This document shows, piece by piece, positions 23,353 through 34,591 of a stretch of 64,000 nt of DNA. Position 1 is the first letter of the stretch; each line of letters begins with the position of its first letter. The stretch spans positions 121,024 through 185,023 of the forward strand of contig NW_006917106.1 in the NCBI RefSeq assembly GCF_000516985.1. The letters run 5' to 3'. This DNA is from Pestalotiopsis fici W106-1. Its lineage: Eukaryota > Ascomycota > Sordariomycetes > Amphisphaeriales > Sporocadaceae. The position numbers were made by a program, and so were the translations under genes. A model generated the notes under the pieces. It saw nothing but the letters and a program-made list of their open reading frames with translations, ran no database searches and was not told the DNA's origin.

Positions 23353-26161
23353 ATGGATCTCCTCGAGAACCAGGTCAATGACCTCAAATACCTGAGCCAG
23401 AATGCCATCACCCCCCTGCCCGACTCGACAGGCTTCACGCCGCAAAGTGCAGCTTCTCCCGTTTCCGCGGTCGGCCATAATTCCGCGCAACATCACCACG
23501 GAGCCTCGAGTTCGACTACCACTTCCGACAATCACAATGCTACCTCTGGCGTCGTTGCCGCTGGATCCAAGAGGAAGGATCTAGATGATGGCTCGCAGAA
23601 TGGAAGCAGCAAGCAGCAGCGAAGCAAGCGGAACCGCTACATCTCCATCGCCTGGTAAGTTGTCAGCATCATCACCATCACGATCCTCTTTGCCATCATC
23701 ATAGTCATCACCACCATCCCTAGCGCGGCTCTCGTTGTTTGGACGGGTGCCTTGTTCCCTTTGCCGTCTGTATGACCTCTTACCTGTGCAGAACTTACTC
23801 CATCCATCTAATGCCCCTCGTTTGGTGTGAGACATGTCCTTCCAAGCCACCAACTTTCTTCTATCTTCCTTTTTGCCACTTTTTGTGCTAATGATTTCTC
23901 CTTTGTTGCAGTAATGAGTGCAAGCGTCGCAAGATTAAGTGCAATGGCGAGACACCATGCCAACGATGTGGCAATCTCAACCTTCAATGTCTCTACGCGC
24001 CCAATTGCTGCACCAACAACTTCAAGGACTCGGAAGAGTTTAAGCAGATGAACAGCACCGTTTCGCGCCTCCAGGAACAAGTTGAGACCCTCTTCAATAA
24101 CATCAGCAGCCTGCGGTCCGAGACGTTACGGCTCGCTCCTCTTCAACCTCAGGATAGGGTTCTGCCTTTACCAGCCCCCGCGAGCACAGGCACTCCTTCA
24201 TCTTCAGCTTCAGGCGCGCCTCATCATCGACCCGACGTGAGCCATCCACGCCAGCCAGGCTTCCGAGGCCCGACCAGCACTCACTTTAGCCTTGATGTCG
24301 CCAAAAATACCCTGCACAAGATGGGCTACAGTAACATGGGCGAAGAGGCACCCGATGATGGTGCTATCCCACCAGAGGAGACGCCGGGAACATCGCCAAT
24401 GCTCGCATCAGCCGCCCCTGACTCGCAGCGCCCTTTCCCGGACCCTCTTTGGGAATTTGACAAGGACGAGATGATTCGCCTCTGCCGAGTCTACGAGGAG
24501 GAGGTCGGTATCATGTACCCCGTCATCCGAGTCGAAACTGTTGTAAACCACACCAAGATCCTTGCCTCGTGGATGGATGCAGTCAAAAAGCACTTCCAGA
24601 AGCGTCCCGTGAGCCAAGAGGCCGGTATCTCGGACCACAAGACTGTCATTCTCAAGCTGGTCATGGCCACAGCTCTGATAGTTGAAGAGCACGGTGACAG
24701 CAGCAAGGCGGTTAGAATTCTGGACAGTATACAGCCCATTCTCAACAGAATGCTCATGAGCGATCCGAGTGACGTTGCCAACCTGCCGCTGCTTTGTCTG
24801 CTTGGTGTCTACCACTTCCTCGCCAACGATGAAATTCTCGCATGGAGGGTGGTTGGCCAGGCTTTGCGGCACTGCATTGAGTTGGGATTGCATCGACGCG
24901 AGGCGATCCTGCGGATACCGGATGAGGAGGATCGCCGTAACGCCATCCACACCTTTTGGAGCTCGTATGTTTTGGACCGACGGTGGAGTTTTGGTACTGG
25001 GCTTCCTTATGTTGTCTCAGACGACGAGATTGATCCAAATCTCCCTCTACCGGTGAGTAGCAAATTATGGATGCCTGAGAAATCTACCACTGACAGCAAG
25101 CCCAGGACCAACATCCATATCTGGTAGCTATGGTGTCATACTCACAGCTTAGTGCTAAAGTATGGCGTCTAGTGAGGCACTTTGAACCCAATATGGCTCT
25201 GGATCTTCGCCAGAATGACATTGAGGAACTTGACCGCCAAATCAAGCAATGGTACACGGAAGTTCCTGCAGAAGTCCAACTCGAACTTGAGGATTGGGAG
25301 TCCATGCCACCGGAGATCAGCTCGGCTATGCATACCCAAAAGGACTACAATCTCCAACGTCTACAGATCTGGACCTATCTGCGCCTGAATCAGATACGAA
25401 CATGGCTGCATATGCCGATTTTGCACACTCACAGTAGCATCATGGAAAACCTCCGGGGCGCAGAACAAGCCGTCAAGCTTGCCAAGAATACCATCAAGTA
25501 CCTGACTCATCTCAACAGTACGACGAACATTTACCGCAAGATTCAGGTGTTCTACCACCAATTCCTGACCTCAGCAATTGCCGTACTCTTTCTAGCTTCT
25601 TGCCATGCGCCCGTCAACTTCAGTGCCGCCTGTCGCGATGAATTCTACATGGCGCTTGAACTTGTTCGAGACCTGAGCACCAAGTCGTGGGTGTCACAAC
25701 GTCTTTGGCGGACCATCAAGTCCCTCAAAGAAGTGGCACCGCGACTGGGACTTGCCGAGGTGGATGATCCTCACTCAAGCGCAGCATTAGCCATGGCAGG
25801 CTTGGCCACGGGGCATATGGGGCCGGCCACGACACCGCCAGCCGGTTCTACGGCGGCATTCACCCGACCTGTGCCGCCCACTAGTGCACCTCCAAATGGT
25901 GTACCGGCCGTCGATGGTGCCCAAAACGGATGGCAGATTTCGCATGAGATGTCAAGAATTTTTGAAGGATACATGGGCATGAATGGCTTCCCACCCCCGC
26001 CTCTTGACCCTCTTGGTGCTTCTGCAGACCCAAGCCGCGCAGGTAGCGAACTTACCCAGCCTGTCCCCGTGGACGACGGCGTGCCCATCGGGCCATTTGG
26101 CGTTTCTGTGTCAGGAGCTGCCGTCCCAAGCGTTTACAGTCATTTTAGGGACATGTTTTAA
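23353..26161 (+). CDS. Zn2Cys6 transcription factor with fungal_trans (MHR) domain
   Basis: This nuclear regulator is modelled as 832 aa in exons 23353-23654, 23912-25052 and 25106-26161. The start could be 96 codons earlier at 23065; I prefer MDLLENQVNDLKYLSQ because the upstream reading is compositionally odd. The zinc cluster is split by intron 1 and reads CNECKRRKIKCNGETPCQRC...C with C101, C104, C111, C117, C120 and C127. A coiled-coil segment (EEFKQMNSTVSRLQEQVETL) follows and probably mediates dimerisation. The MHR domain begins near FPDPLWEFDKDEMIRLCRVYEEE and includes AIHTFWSSYVLDRRWSFGTGLP. The tail is Pro/Gly/Ala-rich. Its target is unknown. Being next to fahA it could be an HmgR-type regulator, but the zinc-cluster sequence alone does not show this. 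Confidence 0.88.
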
Positions 26162-27231
26162 GCTTTAGATTCTGCTGCATCGGCTAGCCATGTATTGATA
26201 TATCCTGTACCTATATTTTTGTTTTAAACCTGCATCGACTTGGTATTCGAATGATGAAGCAACAAAGTGATCGAGCCAGCCCTGCTTTTCAACGTGTATT
26301 TTACATATACCAAGCCCATACTGACCAAAGTCCCTGCGAGGTGGTCCTCCTGCTGTTACAGCATGATTTTATCTCCCCCAAGTATGAGACTGGACATTAT
26401 AAGGCCTTGTAACATTGAAGGCCTAGTGTGCATGCGGCTGGAGGCAAGTGGCAGCCGCAGCTTGTCGCACAATCATACGTATGTTGGGGCCTTGCTCTGT
26501 CTCTACACCAGGAACGCAGCTGTACATCGTATGGTATGGGTACCATGACCAAATTGTACTTCGCGTTGGCCAAATCTTTCGTCATGTGAACGTGCTCAAA
26601 GTTTCTGCAGGAATCGAAAAGATGACAGGACTTTGATACAGGCCTCAAGAGATTGTCACGCATTTTTATCTCAATATCAAGGCAGATCTATCAGTCTGCA
26701 GCTCTTTTGTACTGGAGCCGTAATCAATCCAGTGTTCCCTGCCTTGTTTGCACGTCTAGGTACCGATAGTGAGCCTGTTGAAAACAAATCTTTGCTTCGC
26801 CAATTACACTTTGAGGCTCCCATGGTCATCTTATTGAGTTGTGTGATTGCCCAAAAAAAAAAAAAAAAAAAAAAAAAGGGAAGGCGGTCGCTTCAATTAT
26901 TGACTTCATTTACCATATGACAAGATGAGACTCAAAGCAGCACCAGGAACTCAAAACCCACCTCTAATGTGCCCTAATCGTCACATTCATGCATATGTAC
27001 CCCAGACGAAGGAGCGTCGGCTGTGCCACAAAGAGACATATACGCCGTCTTACTGCTCCGTCTTACTGCATGTGCATCAGACGACTCTCGGTCATTGCGA
27101 ACTCCACATAGTCTTGGGATGATATAAAACTCATTGCAGCTGAATAATTCCAACCGCCTCGTCCCCCCCTTCCAAGCCCCCCTTCACCAAAAATCGAATT
27201 TTTGACCTGATTCTAAGAACTGTCCATCGGG
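26162..27231. other. Intergenic region with an A25 homopolymer
   Basis: No gene supported. A run of 25 A lies at 26853-26877. The last 60 bp before 27232 are C-rich and probably the leader of the next gene. Confidence 0.5.
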
Positions 27232-28645
27232 ATGCCAGGTTTCATCCTCAAGTTGACGGCCATCTTGGTCGTGGGGCTGGGCGCTTTGCTTTACCAAGCA
27301 CAACTGCCACGCATGATCAGTCTCGCCCTGGGCCTCGGCCAGACTAGTGCTCCCCTCAGCGCCTACCCGTACACGTGCCGCAGGCTTCACCACGAGCGCC
27401 TCAAAGCCTGTGAGGACATGTGGCTCTCAGAGGCGACGCGGCAACTGTTTCTAGCATGCTCGGATCCTTTAGCCAGGTCAGCGTGGGCACCGAGGTGAGT
27501 GGAATCAATTGATGTGGACGATCATAATGGCGCGTGACAGTAGCTGATAGATGGGCCTCGTGTGGTAGCCAGGGCAGCCTTGATGTATCAGGACGGAGTT
27601 TGAATGACGCAATCATCGTAATCGATGTAGATGACCTTCCCGCAGGTCCCGATGTCACCAGATTGCGCGTCTTGTCCATGCCCGGGTTCGCAGGTACCAA
27701 TGGAGATGGCCTTCTCAATGTTGCTGGATTCGGGGCAACCGACGACGACGAAGTGGACAGTATCCGCCTCTGGATTGTTAATGAGAGGCCATCTCTTAAT
27801 CTCACCAATGGAGAGATCTCGGAGCAATCCAAGTATGGGGCCAACACCACGATCGAGCTGTTTCGAGCTGGACCGAGGGCCAACCATATGGAGCATCTCA
27901 AGACATTCTCGCATGAGCAGATTGTCAGCCCGAACAGGATTGCCCCGGTTGGTGGGAGAACGGATGCATTCTACTTTACAAATGATCATGGTACTGCGGC
28001 CAAAGTCGGCTGGGTAGGTTTGTTCCACGCTCAAGACTGCGCATGGTGAATAAATACTGAGGAATTGCTCTAGAGACACCAGCTTTCGCCAATTCTCGGA
28101 ACAGGCGATGTTTCTTTCTGTGATGGCGATGCCTGCCGCCAGGTCGTGCCTGGACAAAAGTTCCCCAACGGTTTGATACGAGGTCGTGATGGGCTGATAT
28201 ATGTCCCTAGCTCACTACTCGGCACCATTGATGTATACCAACCGCAGCCTGGTGGTGATCTCGTTAAACTACACACAATCGAGACTGGATATGCGATCGA
28301 TAACCTTAGCCCGGATCGCGATGGCCAAATATTCGCTGCGGCCATCACGAACGCGATCAAGTTTTTTGCAGCTATAAATGATCCTTACAACAAAGATACG
28401 CCTACTGCTGGGCTTAGAATCACGAAGGATGCCAACGGAGGATACAAGGTTACAAAGGTTGTGGAAGACGGTCTGGGTGAGGTCCTGCCCGGATCTACCA
28501 CAGTTGTCCACGATGCGACGACGGGGCGTATTTTCTTTTCAGGTGAGTTTGCTGCAACTACGATGGCTAGTGTTAGAACCATCATACTGAAAACACATGT
28601 TCAGGAGTCGTCTCTCCGTATATTGCTGTCTGTGATCGGATATAG
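27232..28645 (+). CDS. Paraoxonase/arylesterase-like beta-propeller protein, membrane-anchored
   Basis: Four exons (27232-27494, 27551-28013, 28074-28542, 28605-28645) encode 411 aa. An N-terminal hydrophobic segment (residues about 3-22) is likely a signal anchor. The rest resembles the PON1/SMP-30 six-bladed propeller family of calcium-dependent lactonases/esterases. Features seen are LNDAIIVIDVD, a propeller strand with NRIAPVGGRTDAFYFTNDHG (the N and ND positions usual for calcium ligands), KFPNGLIRGRDGLIYVPSS, and DNLSPDRDGQIFAAAITN. The last exon gives GVVSPYIAVCDRI, a typical end for fungal members. Introns 1-3 have GT-AG ends and all keep frame; acceptor 27549-27550 is the only one that avoids stops. 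The substrate is unknown. Its neighbours do not form a clear pathway. Confidence 0.82.
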
Positions 28646-29060
28646 GACTCTTTGACCCATCAAAAGCCCTTCACTTAGAGCACGCGAAAGAGAACAGTCG
28701 CATTGTACACTTGTATCATGTTTGATTTTCTCTACCAATGCGACGATTGGGGGGTACTGGCAAATATCTTTGGGGGAATATGGCGAATTGCTGGAAATGC
28801 GATTCCTGATCGGCTCCAGAACGCCCACGCTGCTCGCTGTCTAACATCATCATGGTCATGGCTTCTTTTCCTTCCTTTTTTCCGTCCTCCTGAGTCCCGC
28901 CTGGTTTCGTTTCCACTTCCGGGTCCCTCCATCGTTATGTTCGAGCAACCACGACCCCGTTACCGGATGTTCCCCGACCTATATGTTTGCCATGTCTGGT
29001 GGGGGCTTCTGCTTCAATATTGCTCCACAACCCCATTTAGGAAGTGGGAGAAAAATCCAA
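28646..29060. other. Intergenic region between convergent genes
   Basis: 3' flanks of the paraoxonase-like and LaeA-like genes. No gene seen. Confidence 0.5.
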
Positions 29061-31222
29061 TCAAACTGTCCCCTGTGTTGAAACAGACCTGGTCGTACGA
29101 GCACTCGAAGATATGGAGGAGCCCTCCCTAGGTTTCTGGCACCACACAGTCATGCTTTATCCCCAGCAAATGCCGCGTTAGCAAATCTTCAATTGCTTTG
29201 TGAGCATAAAACTTTCTTACAGTGTCAAGTATCCATGGACATCGGTATCCGCAACCTCTTTCTTCAGAGCAGAGAGTAACTCCTGCACCTGTTCGTGCGT
29301 CCAGCCCAGGGCTCCCGTGAAGATTGGCATGGTGGCACCTTCGAGGAAAGTCTGAACATTCTCTGCCATCATCTTGCCCTGCTTCTGCAACCGCTTACCA
29401 GGTGCCCACGGGTTGAGAGGCACGGGATGTCTCCTCTCCGTCACATGGAGGCAGCCCTTATCCTGCATGATGGACTTCCACCCAAGTGCCCAGTACGGAG
29501 AGCTCCCGAATTTCCGCAAGCCTCGCTTGAAGTTTTTGTTCCAAATGTTGAACATATTCAGAGAACGGTTGCCAGACTGAAACTTGACTAGCCATTCGGT
29601 GATCTCAATCCACCCACCGGGCATGAGGTGCTCGTACATGGTCTCGAACAGCTTGTTCTTCCCATTGGGCAATTCACCTACCACTAACCAGAGCAATACC
29701 GGAGTCAGTCAGCCTTTCCGACAAGATATACGTTACGAGTGCCCGGGTCCCGGTCCCTTTTTTTCTTCTTTGGGCTGCCGCATCAATACACTCAGCAGGG
29801 TACCGCATACGCCTGCAGAAGAGCCTCGAATAGGGGGACAAGACGGGGGAAACAACAACAGGACTGCTTACTGCGCATGTGGATAAAATCAAAATTTTGA
29901 TCAAAAGACCAGGGCTGTGATGCATCAACTAGATCAAAGCGGCAGTTTGGCAGCATGTACGGCGGTTTTACGGGGTCAACATCTATGCCTAGAATCTGGG
30001 CGTCTGGAAATTTCTGGGCTGAACACTGGCTGTTAGTACTACATCTCGGTCATTTGAGGGGGGGAAAGTAAATGATCTTGCTTGCCCATTTGCTGCATCA
30101 CGCCGTCAGTATCTCCAGGTAGGTATGAAATGCAAGTTGGCAAGAGGACTCACAAGTGGCCAGAGACCCGGGCCCGTCCCAATGTCGAGAACCCTCCTGG
30201 GCCGGGCAGGGCAAAGGAATAGCTTTCCATCGAGCACCTCTAGAAACAGCTGGTGCTGCAGTACTGTGAAGGGTAAGTAAATCTGACGTGTATAGAGCTA
30301 GATGAATTGATAACGGCTTACTGTTTCTCTCCCTCTCGATCTACATGGAGCCAAACCGGATTAGTCTCGACGTTATCTGCATGGCATGATGTGGAGGTAT
30401 AGTAGAGGAAGGGATAACCGGCTTACCTGATCGTTCGGCAGAAACGCCTTTCCCCGAAAGCCAGCCTTCTTGTTGAAGGTCCTTCCAAGTTTTCTGGAAA
30501 GATACCGCACGAGCCGGTTGGAGCTCTGGTGCGTTACCGTCGAGGTCCTGCGTGAATGCGGCTTGTTGTTAGTCTTGGCCAGTTTTCCACGGATTTGTTG
30601 GCAGACCGACAGAATCAGAGACAAACAAACAGACAGACAGGGCTTATCCACAGGCAAGACAATATCCACCCATAGGCGGCCAAAAAGAGAGTGAGAAGAG
30701 GGTGGAGGGGGGGGGGATCGACCTTACCGCTTCAGGGTTTTGACCGTCTCTGGTCCCGAGCCGTCGGACGAGTCCTCCGCGGGAAAGTACTCCACACTGT
30801 CAGGATCGGCGGATGCCGCGCTTGAGATGGAGACTCGGCGGCTCTCGTCATCTTGAGACTGTTCGGCAATTGGCAGTGGTCAGTTGAAAATAGCCATATT
30901 TTTTGTTTCCCCCCTCGTGGCTGGCTCGATCTCTTGCAGCATGAGCCCGGGTGGCGACGGAAGATATGGGTTAGAGTGGTGGTACCTTGGATGATGCATA
31001 TGCATGCGTGGAAGAGGAGCCTCTGGGTTGTATCTGATGGAGGGAGGACGGTGTACTTGGTGCTGTCGAGGAGGCGGTGAGAGAGTCGGTACTAGCCTTG
31101 TTGATGGAAGGCCGAGAGGCCTGGAGGGATGAGGAGTCGTGGGACCAAGTTGAAGATCCTGTTGATGTCTCATGTGAAGGTTGGCTGCGCAATTGGGAGC
31201 CGGTTTGATTTCGTTTGTCCAT
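29061..31222 (-). CDS. LaeA-like SAM-dependent methyltransferase
   Basis: Nine exons on the minus strand (31222-30986, 30858-30728, 30547-30427, 30340-30322, 30263-30154, 30092-30086, 30018-29872, 29683-29221, 29154-29061) give 442 aa. The N-terminus is Ser/Thr-rich and disordered, and an acidic segment PDSVEYFPAEDSSDG follows. The class I methyltransferase fold begins IERERNILQHQLFLEVLDGK. The SAM motif is VLDIGTGPGLWPLQM, with motif II AQILGIDVDP and then FDFIHMRMVGEL and HLMPGGWIEITEW. This layout is that of the LaeA/UMTA group, whose founder controls secondary metabolism with velvet proteins; most paralogues have unknown targets. The last exon is inferred because it turns HGYLTL into HGYLTLMTVWCQKP, matching the usual ending; without it the protein stops at 29217. 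The 7-nt exon is discussed as a finding. A PKS lies 5 kb away. Confidence 0.85.
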
Positions 31223-33820
31223 CCATGAAAGAGGTCACCTCGGACCGTGCCGAGGGGTGGCGGCGTGCTGATGTTACCAGAGGGGATGGGGGGGAAGAAA
31301 AAATACAAAATAAAAGGTAGGTAAGGTCACCCAGAGAAGGATCAATAAGCAGCAGCAGCAACCCAGCAGCCAAGCAGCCAAGCGAGCAGACAGGCAAGCA
31401 GGGAGGCAAGCAAGCAGGCAGGCAGGTTACTTGCAGTAGCAGCAGCAGCAGCAGCAGCAAAAGCGTGTCAAGCTGGATGGGACGTATGGACGTATGCAAA
31501 GCAGCGGCACACACACGTGGCACACTAGACCTGGGGACCGGCCGAGGCCTCGGGGCGGTGGAGAGAGGCCGGGCAAAAGACTGTCGTCTGTCGGGTGTAT
31601 GCTTCGGTCTCTTTTTCTCCCTCTCACTACTACTGAATCGGTGTCTGGCTGGTTGGATTCCAGGCGGGTAACGAGACGAGATCCAGTGCAATGGTTACAG
31701 AGTGGACTTTGCCGACCTGGCTCGCGTGTGTCTTGGGGTTTGGGTTTGAAATAGGACGAGGTCTACTGACTGCCTACTGCCGGATCCTAGGTAGGAGAGA
31801 GGAGACAGGGCGGGGTGAGAGACAGGAGACTGGATCAGAGACAAGAGAAACAATTGGTATTCAAGGCAAGCAAGCAGAGCCGATCGTTTGGGCTCTATGA
31901 ACTCTTTTTCTATCAGGGCCCGAACGCCGACCACTAGGCCCTCCCCCTTCACACCCCTGGCGCTCATGTGCAGCTTTCTCCATTTGTTTTTTTTTTTCTT
32001 TCTGGTGGATTTTTATGATTTACGAAGCAAGGAGGTTTTCTTCTTATGTTCATATTGTGATTGTGGCACTGGCAGCTTCTCTGTTTCTGGTTATCAATAG
32101 TCGGTGCTGGCGCGTCGCAGCCTATGCCCGCTTGAGGCTTAGACTTTGAGCCTACCACTATGGATTCCGTTCCGATTGGCGACCGCCGCGTGGCCCGAGA
32201 CGGGCTCTTAGGTCTGCTTCTTTGCTCAGTACTCTTTGTTGTAAGCCCTAACAGCCGTTGTATTGCGTTCTTTTTTTTCCGGGCTCGCGTTGTTGTTGGC
32301 AAAATTCACAAGGGTCTCAGTTGTTTGCTACAATATAACATGCATACTGCAGGTAGCAGACTTCTACCTGGACATCTTTCCCGGTCATTATGTTTGCTTC
32401 CTTCGGGTCCGGGGACTGCCGGGGGAGGGGGGGGATGGGAGGGGGCCGGCCAAGGGGGAAATGGCTCGTATTGCCGTCATTTATCATGTACGTATAGGCA
32501 GGCAGGCATGTATGCATGCTCGGTACTGACACACACTTGCATTGTCCGTTCAATTCGCGAAACCCTGACTGAACAGGGCGTTTGACTTACTAATTCACCC
32601 TCTGCTGAAGTCATTAGGGGCCTTTATTCGACAGGGGCGTTGGCAAACTTTGACCGCATGCGGCATCTTGGCACCGCACCCGTGACTGGACCGGGGACAA
32701 GTTTTTTCTCTCTTCTCAACTGAAACTATCTCTCGTTCGATGAAGTTTGGGCTGGGTTGAACAAATGGGACGAAATCTGATCATTGATAAGGTAGGCAGG
32801 TATCTACGGTATTCATCACCACTATCGACATGCCAAGGATCCAGCTCAATCACTTAGGACCAACATTGATGAGCAGTGAGCGACCCAACTTTAGCTAAAG
32901 GAAAGTTCCAAAGGCCCCAACCAGCGACGGATGTGTCCCGAACCAAGATGACGGCTACCATGGAATTATGGACCGCACCAAAACATAGCCCGGAGAAGCT
33001 CCGTCAGCGTATACTCACGTCAAAGTGGCTCGCAAGATCCCCGAATGGTGCCTATGTATATCACACGTGTACAATGTGACGATGAAACGTACGCGAGATA
33101 TTAGGTAGCACTGAGCAAGTCGGCACTTAGATGGGCGCGAGGTAAGTAGGTAGGTAGGTAGGTAGGTAGGTCGACGTTGGGTGGTAGGCGACCAGACTGC
33201 AGCTGCTCATTGTTCGTCTCCCTGCTCAAGTGTTGTGATGTGATCCCGCTATGATGGCACGATCAGTCTGACTCAACGCTAACGAAAAACTATCAATGAA
33301 CGGATGACGATCAACCGTAGCAAAAATGTGGATTTGCCTCGGGCCCCGGGTATCGCCAGCAGAGTAAACAGCAGCTCATCTACCACAGTTGGGCAGGTAA
33401 TCAAACTAATTGCGACGGTACGACGGGTAGAAATCAACCTTTTTTTTTTTTTTCGTTTTTTGGCGCTATCATCTTGATGTTTACGATAGTTGATGTATCG
33501 TTGCGCACAGATTGTGGCGCGTCCCGAGCCGTTAGACTTTGATGAAGAAGATGTAGAAAAAGCAACCAATTGATTAATCTATATAACAAAAAGCAAAGAA
33601 CCGCTCTTTCTTCCCCAACAATCGCGTCTAGTGAGTGACATACGCCCCGCTCCTGCGAGATCGAATCCTCTTATATCCATCCTGATCGATCGACCTTTTT
33701 CCGCATGCATCAACCATACAAACATCATCGTGACAGCGTATATACGTGCGCCTGCGCTTTGACAGCAAGACCCCCGAGGGAATCTCCGGGATGAAAAAAA
33801 AAAAAAAAACGAGTGATCAT
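31223..33820. other. Long intergenic region with low-complexity repeats
   Basis: No gene supported. Interrupted CAG/GCA trinucleotide and AAGCAGGC-type repeats lie at about 31349-31460, in what is probably the leader of the LaeA-like gene. T-rich and A-rich tracts are near 31988, 33440 and 33795, and a GTAG/GGTA tetranucleotide array is at about 33145-33171. Frames up to 173 codons here are simple-sequence translations. Confidence 0.55.
33145..33171. repeat. GTAG tetranucleotide microsatellite
   Basis: Six to seven tandem GTAG units. The same motif occurs singly in many intergenic regions of the window. Confidence 0.8.
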
Positions 33821-34591
33821 CTAGACCATCTTGCCGGACCTACGCGGCTTCGACGCCTTGAACAACAGGATCATCCCGACGACCTCTGTCACGACGTCCT
33901 CGAACTCCTCCTCGAGCGCCTTCTCAATTGCTTCGCGCTCGTCGTCCCAGTTATTGAAAAGGTCGATCTTGTTGTAATACTTCATATACATTTTGCTGAC
34001 GAAATTTCTGGCGTGCTTGTGACCTAGGACGGTACACCCCGCCAACACTCCATCGTCCGACAGCAGCTCCTTGTACGTTGAGAAAGCCTTGAGCTTCTCT
34101 GGACCACCCGGAACGCAGTGGAACAAGTTGAACATGGTGATGGACTTGTAGGTACCGACCCCGCTCTGTAGAGAGTCGGGCAGCGGCGCCGTGATGTCGG
34201 CCTGCGCAACGTTTACCACCGTGTCAGGAGCTGTTGCCAGGACTCGAGCCTTGGTCGCATTGAGCGACGTCTCGTTGAAGTCCACGAGCGTCAGCTGGTG
34301 CTTTTCGTGGTTGCGAATCGGACGGCTCAGTACTGCGGCTGGAAACCACCCAGTGGCGACGCCAATGTCCATATGTTGTTGTGTGAAGTTGTCTGAGAAG
34401 AAGGGAAGCAGAACCTTTTTGGTGCTGCAGCCCCAGATATAATTCATGTTGAAACCCAGGACATAGTGGTCATAGACGCGCGACAGGAAGGATCGTGAGT
34501 ACACGCCCTTGTAGCGACGATCCTTGGATTGCTTTTGGTCTGCCATTTTCCCTTCAGAGGAGGCCGAAGATGGTGCTGTTGCTGCTGCCAT
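33821..34591 (-). CDS. Small class I SAM-dependent methyltransferase, divergent from the PKS
   Basis: An uninterrupted 256-aa frame. After a short disordered N-terminus (an internal ATG at MADQKQSKD, 15 codons in, is an alternative start) comes YKGVYSRSFLSRVYDHYVLGFNMNYIWGC. The SAM-binding motif is HMDIGVATGWFP (about residues 74-85). LTLVDFNETSLNATKAR is motif II with the acidic ribose-binding residue, followed by VNVAQADITAPLP. The C-terminal half has FHCVPGGPEKLKAF and GCTVLGHKHARNF. Proteins of this type occur in fungal secondary-metabolite clusters as O-, N- or carboxyl-methyltransferases; the acceptor here is unknown. It is transcribed away from the PKS across 1.7 kb with nothing between, which makes it the best tailoring-enzyme candidate. 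No membrane segment is seen. Confidence 0.85.
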   Translation of the reverse strand: MAAATAPSSASSEGKMADQKQSKDRRYKGVYSRSFLSRVYDHYVLGFNMNYIWGCSTKKVLLPFFSDNFTQQHMDIGVATGWFPAAVLSRPIRNHEKHQLTLVDFNETSLNATKARVLATAPDTVVNVAQADITAPLPDSLQSGVGTYKSITMFNLFHCVPGGPEKLKAFSTYKELLSDDGVLAGCTVLGHKHARNFVSKMYMKYYNKIDLFNNWDDEREAIEKALEEEFEDVVTEVVGMILLFKASKPRRSGKMV

